A DNA stretch of 14,088 nt from Treponema sp. (GCA_016282455.1 JAEEKM010000126.1:1-14088); one strand, 5' to 3'; positions 1 through 7,858 are shown, counted from the first letter of the stretch. The notes: a model not told the origin generated them from the sequence alone. Numbers and translations are program-made.

Positions 1-50
1 ATGCGTGCATTGTCTCTAAGCAGATTTAAGATTTCTTCTGTGCCGTCCAT
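1..50 (-). CDS. Probable Lrp/AsnC-family transcriptional regulator, N-terminus only (partial)
   Basis: Reading leftward from an ATG at 50-48, the first codons give MDGTEEILNLLRDNAR and then the window ends. An opening Met-Asp followed by IL-x-LL-x-x-NAR is the classic first helix of the winged helix-turn-helix in Lrp/AsnC regulators, which bind DNA in response to amino acids. A strong Shine-Dalgarno (GGGAGGAA) sits just before the ATG and a plausible sigma70 promoter lies at 85-113. The family call rests on 16 residues only, so other winged-helix regulators remain possible. It lies downstream of the putP-rluA operon on the same strand; a link to proline transport would be a guess. Confidence 0.55.
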   Translation of the reverse strand, partial: MDGTEEILNLLRDNAR

Positions 51-84
51 GGGTTCCTCCCTATTCATATTGGCTTATTTCAAG

Positions 85-113
85 AGAATACTGTATTTTG
101 CACTTTTAAGCAA
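85..113 (-). promoter_or_regulatory. Predicted sigma70 promoter for the partial AsnC-type gene
   Basis: On the minus strand TTGCTT (113-108) and TATTCT (90-85) are separated by 17 bp, and the ATG lies about 28 nt beyond the expected start site. It sits in the 116-nt gap after the rluA-type gene, so the regulator probably has its own transcript. No convincing intrinsic terminator for the upstream operon is seen in this gap; a short GGGAAG/CTTCC inverted repeat at 115-127 lacks a T tract. Confidence 0.4.
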
Positions 114-166
114 TGGAAGGGCTTCCCGGTGGGAGTGGCAGTTAATATTTTAAGAGAATGTTTAGT

Positions 167-1528
167 TTAAAATTCTGTTCTACTTTCAAAACACATCCGC
201 TCCCCTGTGGCAGGGTGGGTAAAAGTTAGCTTTGCGGCATGAAGCATCAGTCTCTCTCCCGGAAGGCAGGTTCCGTAGAGGGTGTCGCCGATAATGGGTA
301 TGCCAAAACCGTGGCTGTCTGCACTGGCAAGACGGAGCTGATGGGTGCGGCCCGTGTGGGGAATGAACCTTACCCTTGTAGCCTCAGAAATTTTTCCTGC
401 GGGGCTTTTGTATTTTTCCACTCCCAGTATTTCCCATTCAGTTACGGCACTTTTTCCATATACATCGTCCCAAATCTGGTGGGGTCTGTTTTCTACATCC
501 AGTCTGAAAAACAATTCCATTTTGCCATGAGGGGCAATTCCTTTTTTAATTGCATTTCCGTCAAGCAGTGCCAGGTATTCTTTTTCTGTCTCCCTCTTCT
601 CAAACTGACGGTTTAATTCACGGTGACTTTCTTTGTTTAAGGCAAGTACCATGAGTCCGCTTGTTTCCATATCAAGGCGGTGTACGGCAGGCTGTTCAAT
701 GCAGTCAGGGAAAAGTCGGCGCACTCTGTAAGAAACACTGTCTAATTTTTCAGGACCACGGCCCGGAACACTTAAAATGCCGCTTTCTTTGTTTACAACA
801 ATAATATCCCTGTCCCGGTAGAGAATGCGGAGGCCAAGCATTTTGTTCAGGAGGGGAGCACATCGCTCGTCGCAGGGAGGAACGGCGGTAAAGGAAGGGT
901 CGTTTGGAAAAAGAATTTCGCACAGGGAAAGAGGAATTAAATTGTTTGAAAAAGCAAAATGAAAAAGTTTTGGAGCACAGCATTCCCCTGTTCCAGTGGG
1001 CGGATTTTTTCCATTAAAGATTTCTGAAAGGCTTAAAGTTTTTCCGTCAATGCATTTAAAAGAATACAGCTCGTGAAATTTTAAAAGTGATTCTGTGGTA
1101 AGGGCTTTTCTTTTTTCAAGAAGTTCTGCTTCTTCTTTGGTTGGGGTGCGTGAATCAGTGCGCAGTTTTTTTAATTCATTTATTTTTTTTGTAAGAAGAT
1201 GAATTTCTTCATCATTTTTTTTAAGGGCCAGGTCTATTTTTTCAGGCGAAACTATTGGAGGGACAATTATTGTTTTTTCACCTTCAGAAAAATTTTCTTC
1301 ATCAGCATTTGCAAAAGAAAGACTTCTTGAAGTTCCGCTTGTGGTAATGAGGTTTATTTTTTTTCCAGTCCTGTCTCTGCACACAAGGCAGCCGAGCATT
1401 ACTTCATTTTGTGAACGGACAAGGCTTTTTCTAAGTGGCTGTGAGAGAATGAGATTTCCCTTTTTTATTTCTTCTGCAGTTTTTATGCAAAAGAGACGGG
1501 CTTCTTCTTCTGGCAGGGGCGGAAACAT
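167..1528 (-). CDS. RluA-family pseudouridine synthase with long N-terminal extension
   Basis: Predicted to isomerise uridine to pseudouridine in RNA, most likely rRNA, in the cytoplasm. The catalytic domain spans about residues 235-450: HRLDMETSG at 283-291 carries the catalytic Asp286, RTHQLRL is at 394-400 and GDTLYG at 414-419, the standard RluA motifs. The protein is 453 aa, against about 220-330 for simple RluA/RluC/RluD enzymes. The extra N-terminal ~230 residues contain an LxCLVCRDRTG segment (45-55), a charged probable coiled coil (about 95-155), and two conserved-looking Cys clusters, GECCAPK (181-187) and PCDERC (218-223), a layout I associate with long RluA-like proteins of anaerobes. 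No S4 domain is visible. It is the last gene of the operon, 3 nt after the lipoprotein stop; no clear Shine-Dalgarno precedes the ATG, so translation is probably coupled. The RNA target cannot be assigned. Confidence 0.9.
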   Translation of the reverse strand: MFPPLPEEEARLFCIKTAEEIKKGNLILSQPLRKSLVRSQNEVMLGCLVCRDRTGKKINLITTSGTSRSLSFANADEENFSEGEKTIIVPPIVSPEKIDLALKKNDEEIHLLTKKINELKKLRTDSRTPTKEEAELLEKRKALTTESLLKFHELYSFKCIDGKTLSLSEIFNGKNPPTGTGECCAPKLFHFAFSNNLIPLSLCEILFPNDPSFTAVPPCDERCAPLLNKMLGLRILYRDRDIIVVNKESGILSVPGRGPEKLDSVSYRVRRLFPDCIEQPAVHRLDMETSGLMVLALNKESHRELNRQFEKRETEKEYLALLDGNAIKKGIAPHGKMELFFRLDVENRPHQIWDDVYGKSAVTEWEILGVEKYKSPAGKISEATRVRFIPHTGRTHQLRLASADSHGFGIPIIGDTLYGTCLPGERLMLHAAKLTFTHPATGERMCFESRTEF

Positions 1529-1531
1529 TTT

Positions 1532-2626
1532 TTACCGGAGTTTTTTTGCGGCCTCAGAAAGAAGCAGTGCGCTTACAGAACTTTCCGGTTCAAAGTGAAT
1601 GCCGTCTTTTAGATTAAGGTATTCATTTTCCACACAGCCCATTACTGCATCAAAGTCTGCATTGCCAAAGGGAAGATCCTGGAAGGGAGAGGCTTTTCTT
1701 TTGGAAAGTTTTTCTGTGTAAGGGGCGGTGTTTTCCATGCCGGTAAGGTAGGCGTGAACATTCCAGAAAAAACGTGCGGCAAGAACTTTACTGCAAAAAT
1801 CATTTTCAAGCGGCAGGGCAGATTCTTCCGTTACACTGGAAAGAAAACCAAGGGCACAGGCTTTTCTGTAAAGGGTGTTTTGTGAAGCAGCACTTCCTCC
1901 CAGAAGGGACTGCAGTTTTTCATTTTCCTGACAGGCAATAACAAGAAGTTCCCCCACAGTGACTGTGGATTTTTTTAACAGGTCTGTGCCGGCTTTTTCA
2001 CTTCCGGTAATTTTTCTGTACTCCCAGGCTTTAGCGCGTATGTCTTTGTAGGCATTTTTATAAAAGGCAGGAAGAGAAATAAAGGCTGTGTCAAAAAGAG
2101 AAAGGGATGCAGCGTATTGATTTTCTCCGTAGGCCTGTAATGCTTTTTCCAGAGTGAGCAGGGCTTTGTCACGGGAGGTGGAAAGTTTGGCGGCTTCTTC
2201 GTCCAGTGAATGAACAAGAGAAAGTCTGTTTGCAAGAATAACCCCCTGAACTTCTCCCTTGTAAGTATTTACAGAATCTGTGTAGCATTCTTTGGCCTTT
2301 TTGCGTTTTCCTTCCATGAGGTAAATTCTTCCCTGCAGTGCCTGAAGCTTTGCGTATTGTGCTTTTTGTACCGAAGAGGAGGCGGCTTTTGCATCTTCTA
2401 AAAGACGGGTAAGGTTTTCACCTGAAGAATCGGAAGGCATTCCCATAAAAGTCTGGGCATCCAGTTCACAAACTCTTTTTTCAAGCAGAGTCATGGCATC
2501 TTCTTCAAGACTGTCTTCTGTTGAAACCTGCACATCATCTTTTAATGTGGCGCAGGAAAAAAAGTTCATGAAAAGAAAACTAAAACATAAAGCAGTCAGG
2601 CTTTTGTAAAAAATTATTTTTTTCAT
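1532..2626 (-). CDS. Lipoprotein with TPR-like helices and SLH-like C-terminus
   Basis: A 364-aa predicted envelope lipoprotein of unknown function. The N-terminus has Lys residues, a hydrophobic stretch and a spirochaete-type lipobox FFSC with Cys25 as lipidation site. Residues about 80-205 are helical, with alternating A/L/Y patterns resembling two or three TPR-like hairpins (GRIYLMEGKRKKAKECY at 99-115; ENQYAASLSLFDTAF at 168-182). The C-terminus resembles S-layer homology repeats: SPFQDLP, then AVMGCVENEYL, then DGIHFEPESSVS (313-352), and a vaguer copy at about 250-297. SLH modules usually bind cell-wall polymers, but the match is by eye. The TAG stop of the membrane-protein gene lies 5 nt upstream and its last codons supply the Shine-Dalgarno GAGGT. 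I do not recognise a named family. Confidence 0.75.
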   Translation of the reverse strand: MKKIIFYKSLTALCFSFLFMNFFSCATLKDDVQVSTEDSLEEDAMTLLEKRVCELDAQTFMGMPSDSSGENLTRLLEDAKAASSSVQKAQYAKLQALQGRIYLMEGKRKKAKECYTDSVNTYKGEVQGVILANRLSLVHSLDEEAAKLSTSRDKALLTLEKALQAYGENQYAASLSLFDTAFISLPAFYKNAYKDIRAKAWEYRKITGSEKAGTDLLKKSTVTVGELLVIACQENEKLQSLLGGSAASQNTLYRKACALGFLSSVTEESALPLENDFCSKVLAARFFWNVHAYLTGMENTAPYTEKLSKRKASPFQDLPFGNADFDAVMGCVENEYLNLKDGIHFEPESSVSALLLSEAAKKLR

Positions 2627-2631
2627 TTTAC

Positions 2632-5316
2632 CTACCTCAAGTTCCAGGCGTTAAGAGTATTGTTCATGGAAACCGTAAAGCATTCGGCGCGTTTGTCTCC
2701 ATTTGTGTCCATGAAAGAAGGAGTGCCCCAGCCTGCAAGAGGGAAGGCAGTGAGCAGTTCCAGTTTTTCGTTAAAGCCATAGATTGCATTTCCGTCAGGG
2801 CAGACATAGACATGGGAAACTTTATTTTTGTTTGGTTCAAGCACGCAGAGGAAGGGATTTTCTGCACTGGCGTTTGGAATCTGAACAATGAGCACTTCTC
2901 CCTTAGGTGAAATTCTAAAGAGACGGGCATCGCTTGAAAGAGCATAAAAGTAGGAGTCGCTTGCAACAAGATTATGGAAAAAGATTCCCTCCAGCTGTTT
3001 GGGGAAACCAGTTTCCATTCTTCCGTCCCTCCAGAGCGAGAGTTCTCCGGACTGGGTAATGAAGGCTGTAAGCAGAGAACCTTTTTGTTCCATAAGGGCC
3101 GGTGAACCAAAGGCAATTCCGTTTACTTCCATAGGTGCATCTTCGTTTATGCAGACTCCGTTTTTAACAATAAAAATACTTCCCATGATGGATTTGTCGT
3201 AAAGGGCAATGTTTTCTCCCAGAACACCGGGGGCGGCTTTTAGTGAACCAAAAAGCGGAAGTTCAACGTATCTGGTTTTGCCGTTTGTTCCTACAAGAGC
3301 AAGACTTGAGTTTGAAAGGGGAACTGCAAGTCCTCCTGCAAAGGCAGATGCATCTGCACTTGGAGTAGAAGAAAGAGTTATTGGGAAGCCGGCTTTTATC
3401 TGTAAACATGAGTTAATAAGGTAAACTTCTCCGCGTCTTGTACTTGCCCAGATGCAATAGCTGTCGTCAGAAGCAGATGTGTTTTCCGTAATAAAGCAGG
3501 GGTCGGGAAGAGTGAGTTCTGTTTTTTCCTTTGTGACGGTATTAAGTGCAGAGAGTTTTGTCTGGTCTTCAAGCCAGAAAATAAAAGGACCGTCCTTTGT
3601 CTGTTTTGCAATGGTATAGGGTGAAGGTTTACCCAAAAGTTCAAGCGGGAATCCGTTAAGTGAACGCAAGTCTCCTGAACGGCGGGAAACTGCATTTAAT
3701 GTAAGCGAAAGATTTGAGTTTCCCAGAGCAAGGTCTGTGCGGCCAATGGTGTAAAGGTCAAGAATCTGTGTGAGTACATTATCGTTTCTTAAAAAGAAAG
3801 GTGTACTTTGTGCCAGATTGTAAAAAAGACTTAGCGAAGTTCCTCTTGTAAGGCGGGGCTGTACGTCTTTCCATTCCTCTTTCATTGCAATGAAACTTCC
3901 TGCAGCAGATGAAGAGTAAAGGGCAGAAAGCGGTTCCGGAGAAAGAGAGAGATAGATGTAACCGTCGTGAACATAATAGTAGGCCGAAGGAAGATTTATG
4001 TTAAAGGCTCCGAGAAGTGCCTGTAAAAACGAAGGAAGCATGAGCTGGGGGAGTCGCATTCCGTCTACAATAAGGCTTGTGTCGCTTTTAACAATTATAG
4101 AAGAAATCACCCTGTCAAAAATTTTCTGACGCTGCTTTTCGTCCTTTACCTGTATTGCAAAAACCGGATTGTCTACTCCTTCCATGCCGAGCACTGCAAA
4201 TTCATTTCCACTCCAGGAGAAAAGTAAATCTTCCAGTGAAGTATTAAACAGTGCCTTGCAGAGAGAATTACCTGTAGACCAGAGACTGTCTATTTTCTTT
4301 TCAGGCGGTAAGAGGGGGAAGGCTGCATTTTTCAGTTCTTCCAGAGAGCCTGCATTTATGAGGGTGTAATACTGAACCCTGTCGCTTAGTCTTACAGGAA
4401 GTGACGGAAGTTTTGAAGGAGAAGTTACCAGTCTGGAAAGTGAACTGTTTTCCGGCGGGTCTAAGGGAATATTTGCTTCTGCCTTAATGCGGGAATCTGT
4501 TATGCCAAAGGAGATGAGGCTGAAAGTATTTTCTTTAATAAGGGGGAGCAGTTGTGAGAGCATGTAATTGTCTTCTGTAGAAGTAAGGAGTGTAGAAGAA
4601 AGTTTTGAAGCATTTGCAATTACATGAATTGGATTTTCTGTTTTTGTTTTTATGAGCATGAGGGCATCTTTTGTGTAGTCGCTGCTGTTGTCTATGGTAA
4701 TTGCCCTTTCAAAAAGTTCAAGATTGCTTGAAAGAACAAGAGTGTTCTGTATTGGCTTTATGTAAATTGTCATGTCATTGCTTACATGAAAAGCGAAAAA
4801 TTTTTCTACGCCAGGGTGAAGGGTAGTTTCTATGTAATAAAGATTTTCTACATTGATTAAAGATTTATAGAGGGGAAGAAGACGGGTGGCAAGGGAAAGA
4901 AAACTTAAGTCCACCACTGCAATAAAATCTGTAAAGGAATTTTCTGTGTAAAGGGCTGCATCTATTTTGCGGGAAGCGGCCAGGGCCACAAGTTTATTTT
5001 GCCTTAGGGCAGAGGTTCTCCAGGACATGAAGGCCGGTCTGAGTGAAAGGAATTGTGGCTGTGAAAGAATTATGTCTGCGGCTTCAAGATCCACAAGGGG
5101 GTTAACTGCTTTCCATGCATTGTCCATGTGTAAGTGAAGGGAATAGTCTGGAGGAAGCATGGAAAGGGAATTCTTTTTATGAAGGGCGGAAAAAATAAAG
5201 CCGGCCAGTAGAAGCAGCACCACGAAGAGGACAAGCCAAAAAATGCCAGTCAGCAGTTTTATAAAAAAAGGTTTCTTTTTCTTTTTTGTCTGTTCTGTGT
5301 GATGCTGCTCTTCCAT
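2632..5316 (-). CDS. Large single-pass membrane protein with C-terminal beta-propeller-like region
   Basis: An 894-aa protein of unknown function. The start is placed at the ATG at 5316 rather than a TTG at 5385, because GGAGGA lies 8 nt upstream and the longer form would overlap putP. A Lys-rich cytoplasmic tail (KKKKK, 11-15) precedes one TM helix (about 20-45); the rest is predicted periplasmic or extracellular. Residues 50-540 form a mixed alpha/beta region beginning MLPPDYSLHLHMD, a layout like bacterial DUF3352-type proteins, though unverified. Residues about 550-894 look like a propeller: GFP at 555, 643 and 770 and AFP at 857, each ending a strand-rich unit as in FG-GAP/PQQ-like blades, plus a final DTNGDKRAE (870-878) resembling a DxNxDxxxE calcium loop. 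It follows putP by 4 nt. A scaffold or sensor role is inference. Confidence 0.75.
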   Translation of the reverse strand: MEEQHHTEQTKKKKKPFFIKLLTGIFWLVLFVVLLLLAGFIFSALHKKNSLSMLPPDYSLHLHMDNAWKAVNPLVDLEAADIILSQPQFLSLRPAFMSWRTSALRQNKLVALAASRKIDAALYTENSFTDFIAVVDLSFLSLATRLLPLYKSLINVENLYYIETTLHPGVEKFFAFHVSNDMTIYIKPIQNTLVLSSNLELFERAITIDNSSDYTKDALMLIKTKTENPIHVIANASKLSSTLLTSTEDNYMLSQLLPLIKENTFSLISFGITDSRIKAEANIPLDPPENSSLSRLVTSPSKLPSLPVRLSDRVQYYTLINAGSLEELKNAAFPLLPPEKKIDSLWSTGNSLCKALFNTSLEDLLFSWSGNEFAVLGMEGVDNPVFAIQVKDEKQRQKIFDRVISSIIVKSDTSLIVDGMRLPQLMLPSFLQALLGAFNINLPSAYYYVHDGYIYLSLSPEPLSALYSSSAAGSFIAMKEEWKDVQPRLTRGTSLSLFYNLAQSTPFFLRNDNVLTQILDLYTIGRTDLALGNSNLSLTLNAVSRRSGDLRSLNGFPLELLGKPSPYTIAKQTKDGPFIFWLEDQTKLSALNTVTKEKTELTLPDPCFITENTSASDDSYCIWASTRRGEVYLINSCLQIKAGFPITLSSTPSADASAFAGGLAVPLSNSSLALVGTNGKTRYVELPLFGSLKAAPGVLGENIALYDKSIMGSIFIVKNGVCINEDAPMEVNGIAFGSPALMEQKGSLLTAFITQSGELSLWRDGRMETGFPKQLEGIFFHNLVASDSYFYALSSDARLFRISPKGEVLIVQIPNASAENPFLCVLEPNKNKVSHVYVCPDGNAIYGFNEKLELLTAFPLAGWGTPSFMDTNGDKRAECFTVSMNNTLNAWNLR

Positions 5317-5320
5317 AAAA

Positions 5321-6820
5321 TTAGTCCTCCATTTCGCGGTAGGTGTCAAAGTCTGCAAGCATGCGGGGATCCTTGTTTTTGTCAATGAGACTTACCACAA
5401 CTGCTGCTAAAAGACAGAGAACGAAGCCGGGAAGAATTTCATAGAGGCCGAAGATGGGAGCAACACTTGCCGGAATGTTGTGCCATACAACAACTGTAAT
5501 TCCACCTGCAAGAATACCTGCTATTGCACCTTTAGCAGTTGCACCTCTCCAGAAGAGGGCAAGAAGAATGAGGGGGCCGAAGGTTGCACCAAAACCTGCC
5601 CATGCATAACTAACCAGACCAAAGATGGAACTGTTTTCATTAAGAGAAAGCAGGAAGGCAACAAGTGCAATTACAAGAACTGTAATGCGGCTTATGCGAA
5701 CCATTGTGTTGGGGTCAAACTTGCGCTTTAAAATTGTCTGACAGAAGTCTTCACTGAATGCACTGGCGGCAACAAGAAGCTGGCTGTCTGCAGTACTCAT
5801 GGCGGCGGCAAGAATAGCACAGAGGAAAATACCTGCAATGAAAGGCTGGTAAGTCTGGAGGAAGGTAGCAATAACTACAGTTTCCTGTTTTCCGTCTGCA
5901 AGCGGAGTGTTAAGATATGCTTTTGCAAAGGCACCCACAAGCATTGCACTGAACATTGCAATTGTTACCCATACCATTGCAATTCTGCGGCTTATTTTAA
6001 TTTCCCTGTTGCTTCTGATTCCCATGAAACGTACAAGAATGTGAGGCATACCGCAGTAACCAAGACCCCATGCAAGGGATGAAATAATGCTCATCAAACC
6101 AAAGTTCTCATCCCCAGAAGAAGAGAATGGGTTTAGGAACTGGCTTCCGAAAGCACTCACTTTTTCCACTGCCGCCGCAGGTCCGCCCATGGAGATGGAC
6201 ATTACAACAACTGTAATTACCAGTGCAACGAACATAAGTGTTCCCTGAATGAAGTCTGTTGTACACACTGCACGGAAACCGCCAAGAAGTGTGTAAAGAA
6301 GAATTACCACAACACCGATTACAAGTCCGCTTAAATATGGAAGATTAAATACAGTGTTCAAAAGTTTTGCACAGGCAACAAAACCGCTGGCAGTGTAAAC
6401 TACGAAGAAGAGAACAATGAATATGGAAGAGATTGCACTGATGATGTGTCTGTCGTCTTTAAAACGGTTGGTAAGGAACTCTGGAATTGTGATTGAGTTT
6501 CCGCATGAAACAGAATATTTTCTGAGACGCTTTGCAACAATTAGCCAGTTGAGGTATGTTCCTATTTCAAGACCGAGGGCTGTCCAGAATGCTTCTTTCA
6601 TTCCGGTAAGGTATGCCACTCCCGGAAGACCCATGAGCATCCATCCGCTCATGTCTGAGGCTTCCGCACTCAAGGCTGTTGTCCAGGGACCAAGGTTTCT
6701 TCCACCAAGGAAAAAGTCTTCTGAACTGTTGTTTTTTCCCATGAATGAGACGCCGATGTAAATCATCATGCCCAGGTAGAGCACGAAGGCGGTCATCATT
6801 TGAATCATTGAACCAGTCAT
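5321..6820 (-). CDS. putP: Sodium/proline symporter PutP
   Basis: A 499-aa solute:sodium symporter of the inner membrane that imports proline with Na+. It matches E. coli PutP in length and throughout: FFLGGRNLGP (36-45), ALSAEASDMSGWMLMGLPG (49-67), TIPEFLTNRF (111-120), WGLGYCGMPHILVRFM (251-266) and LAAAMSTADSQLL (337-349). Residues known in E. coli for Na+ binding are kept (Ala54, Asp56-Met57, Ala339, Ser342, Thr343 here), as are those for proline (Ser58, Trp60, Tyr142, Trp251, Tyr255). About 13 hydrophobic segments are visible. The ATG is preceded by AGGAG at 9 nt spacing and a good promoter. First gene of a four-gene operon; its stop codon overlaps the Shine-Dalgarno of the next gene. 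Proline is the most likely substrate, although related osmolytes cannot be excluded. Confidence 0.95.
   Translation of the reverse strand: MTGSMIQMMTAFVLYLGMMIYIGVSFMGKNNSSEDFFLGGRNLGPWTTALSAEASDMSGWMLMGLPGVAYLTGMKEAFWTALGLEIGTYLNWLIVAKRLRKYSVSCGNSITIPEFLTNRFKDDRHIISAISSIFIVLFFVVYTASGFVACAKLLNTVFNLPYLSGLVIGVVVILLYTLLGGFRAVCTTDFIQGTLMFVALVITVVVMSISMGGPAAAVEKVSAFGSQFLNPFSSSGDENFGLMSIISSLAWGLGYCGMPHILVRFMGIRSNREIKISRRIAMVWVTIAMFSAMLVGAFAKAYLNTPLADGKQETVVIATFLQTYQPFIAGIFLCAILAAAMSTADSQLLVAASAFSEDFCQTILKRKFDPNTMVRISRITVLVIALVAFLLSLNENSSIFGLVSYAWAGFGATFGPLILLALFWRGATAKGAIAGILAGGITVVVWHNIPASVAPIFGLYEILPGFVLCLLAAVVVSLIDKNKDPRMLADFDTYREMED
5325..5330 (-). promoter_or_regulatory. Ribosome binding site that sets the start of the 894-aa gene
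   Basis: The minus strand reads GGAGGA, 8 nt before the ATG at 5316. It covers the last sense codon of putP and runs up to its stop codon, so terminating ribosomes on putP probably re-initiate here. This decides against the upstream TTG. Confidence 0.8.
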
Positions 6821-6849
6821 TTTTTTACGCTCCTGTTCTTTTTTTTATG

Positions 6850-6878
6850 ATTTTATCTGATATAGGAGCTTTATTCAA
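6850..6878 (-). promoter_or_regulatory. Predicted sigma70 promoter of the putP operon
   Basis: On the minus strand TTGAAT (6878-6873) and TAAAAT (6855-6850) are separated by exactly 17 bp. The expected start site is near 6843, giving a short leader of about 23 nt with the AGGAG site. It is back to back with the LRR gene promoter. Confidence 0.65.
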
Positions 6879-6880
6879 GT

Positions 6881-6910
6881 TTGCATGGACAAGAAAGGCC
6901 TTCTTATGAT
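6881..6910 (+). promoter_or_regulatory. Predicted promoter of the LRR gene
   Basis: TTGCAT (6881-6886) and TATGAT (6905-6910) with an 18-bp spacer, about 26 nt upstream of the ATG; GGAGG follows at 6926-6930. The -35 boxes of this and the divergent putP promoter are only 2 bp apart, so bound RNA polymerases would compete. Confidence 0.5.
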
Positions 6911-6936
6911 ATACTTGTGCAACGTGGAGGCGGACA

Positions 6937-7716
6937 ATGGACGAATCAAACATCGAGATTCCACTGGGTACGATTGAAATTTGCGAAGGTTTTATTAAAA
7001 ATCCAAGAGCAGTTACTTCAGTGACCATTCCAGAAGGTGTGCAGGTAATTGGAAAAAGGGCTTTTGCCAGTTGTGTTAATCTGCATGAAATAACTCTTCC
7101 CGCAAGTATTGTATCAATCGGAAGATATGCATTTGCAGACTGCAGTTCTCTTGAACAGATTGAAGTTCCTGAGGGCGTGCGCTATATAGACGAAGGAACA
7201 TTTTCCGGCTGTACCGGCATGCAGTACGCTAAGCTTCCCAACAGTGTGATTGGTGTTGGCCCCAGGGCATTTGAAGCCTGTACCGGTCTTAAAGGCATTG
7301 AACTTTCAGATAATATCATGTCCTGTTCTGCAAAGGCATTCCCCGGTACCGGACGCATTCTTCTTACAAACCGCACTTACAGGGATTTAAACGGAATGGT
7401 GGTGAACACCGCAAACAATATGCTTTTGTTCTACCGCGGAGAAGAAACAGATGTTGCAATTCCTGCAGAAGTAAAAGGTATTGGTGACTACGCCTTCTTT
7501 GGAACAAGCGTTGCCTCTGTAAAAATTCCGAATACGGTAATCAGTATTGGAGAACTTGCATTTGCCCAGTGTCCGAATCTTTCAAAACTCAAACTTCCTG
7601 ATTCAGTGAGCAATATTGCAACCAGTGCTTTTGATGCCAACGTTCAGCTTTTCTGCCACCATGGTTCCGCTCCGGAAAGCTGGTGTCTGGAAAGCGGCCT
7701 TAAGCGCCTGCGTTAA
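6937..7716 (+). CDS. BspA-like leucine-rich repeat protein without signal peptide
   Basis: A 259-aa protein of LRR_5 (BspA/TpLRR) repeats, in which each ~23-residue unit reads roughly L-x-x-I-x-I-P-x-x-V-x-x-IG-x-x-AF-x-x-C. Clear units run from residue 26 to 137 (VIGKRAFASC at 37-46, SIGRYAFADC at 60-69, YIDEGTFSGC at 83-92, GVGPRAFEAC at 106-115) and from 171 to 232. Between them is the usual BspA island with NGMVVNTANNMLLFYRG (152-168). The C-terminal CHHGSAPESWCLESG is the typical closing motif. These proteins generally mediate protein binding or adhesion at the cell surface, but here the repeats start almost at Met1 and there is no signal peptide or lipobox, so it is predicted cytoplasmic. 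The start is fixed by GGAGG 6 nt before the ATG. Partner unknown. Confidence 0.88.
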   Translation: MDESNIEIPLGTIEICEGFIKNPRAVTSVTIPEGVQVIGKRAFASCVNLHEITLPASIVSIGRYAFADCSSLEQIEVPEGVRYIDEGTFSGCTGMQYAKLPNSVIGVGPRAFEACTGLKGIELSDNIMSCSAKAFPGTGRILLTNRTYRDLNGMVVNTANNMLLFYRGEETDVAIPAEVKGIGDYAFFGTSVASVKIPNTVISIGELAFAQCPNLSKLKLPDSVSNIATSAFDANVQLFCHHGSAPESWCLESGLKRLR

Positions 7717-7783
7717 AATCCTCACCATGTAAATGGAAACACTGTAGGGGCTGTCCAATAAGATAATTGTCTACGGTCATTGT

Positions 7784-7800
7784 GTTTCGACAGGCTCAAC
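7784..7800 (+). repeat. 17-bp direct repeat, copy 1
   Basis: GTTTCGACAGGCTCAAC, identical to the copy at 7842-7858 and followed by AACC. It lies in the loop side of the first hairpin of the intergenic element. Confidence 0.85.
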
Positions 7801-7841
7801 AACCAAGGCTCTCGAAATGACCATGTACACAAAACATGGTG

Positions 7842-7858
7842 GTTTCGACAGGCTCAAC
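7842..7858 (+). repeat. 17-bp direct repeat, copy 2
   Basis: Exact second copy of GTTTCGACAGGCTCAAC, 58 bp after the first. Here it is embedded in a better palindrome: GTTTCG at its start pairs with CGAAAC at 7862-7867, or alternatively GGTGGTT pairs with AACCACC. Confidence 0.85.

Noticed and set aside
115..127. Intrinsic terminator after the rluA-type gene
   Set aside because: The GGAAG/CTTCC repeat has a 2-nt loop and no T tract on either strand.
5317..5385. TTG start at 5385 giving a 917-aa form of the large membrane protein
   Set aside because: It would overlap putP by 65 nt and lacks a ribosome site, while the ATG at 5316 has GGAGGA at ideal spacing directly before the Lys-rich tail and TM helix.
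5480..5731. Cys-rich plus-strand open frame resembling a metallothionein or small secreted peptide
   Set aside because: It lies wholly inside putP on the opposite strand; the Cys run is the complement of putP codons, with no promoter or ribosome site of its own.
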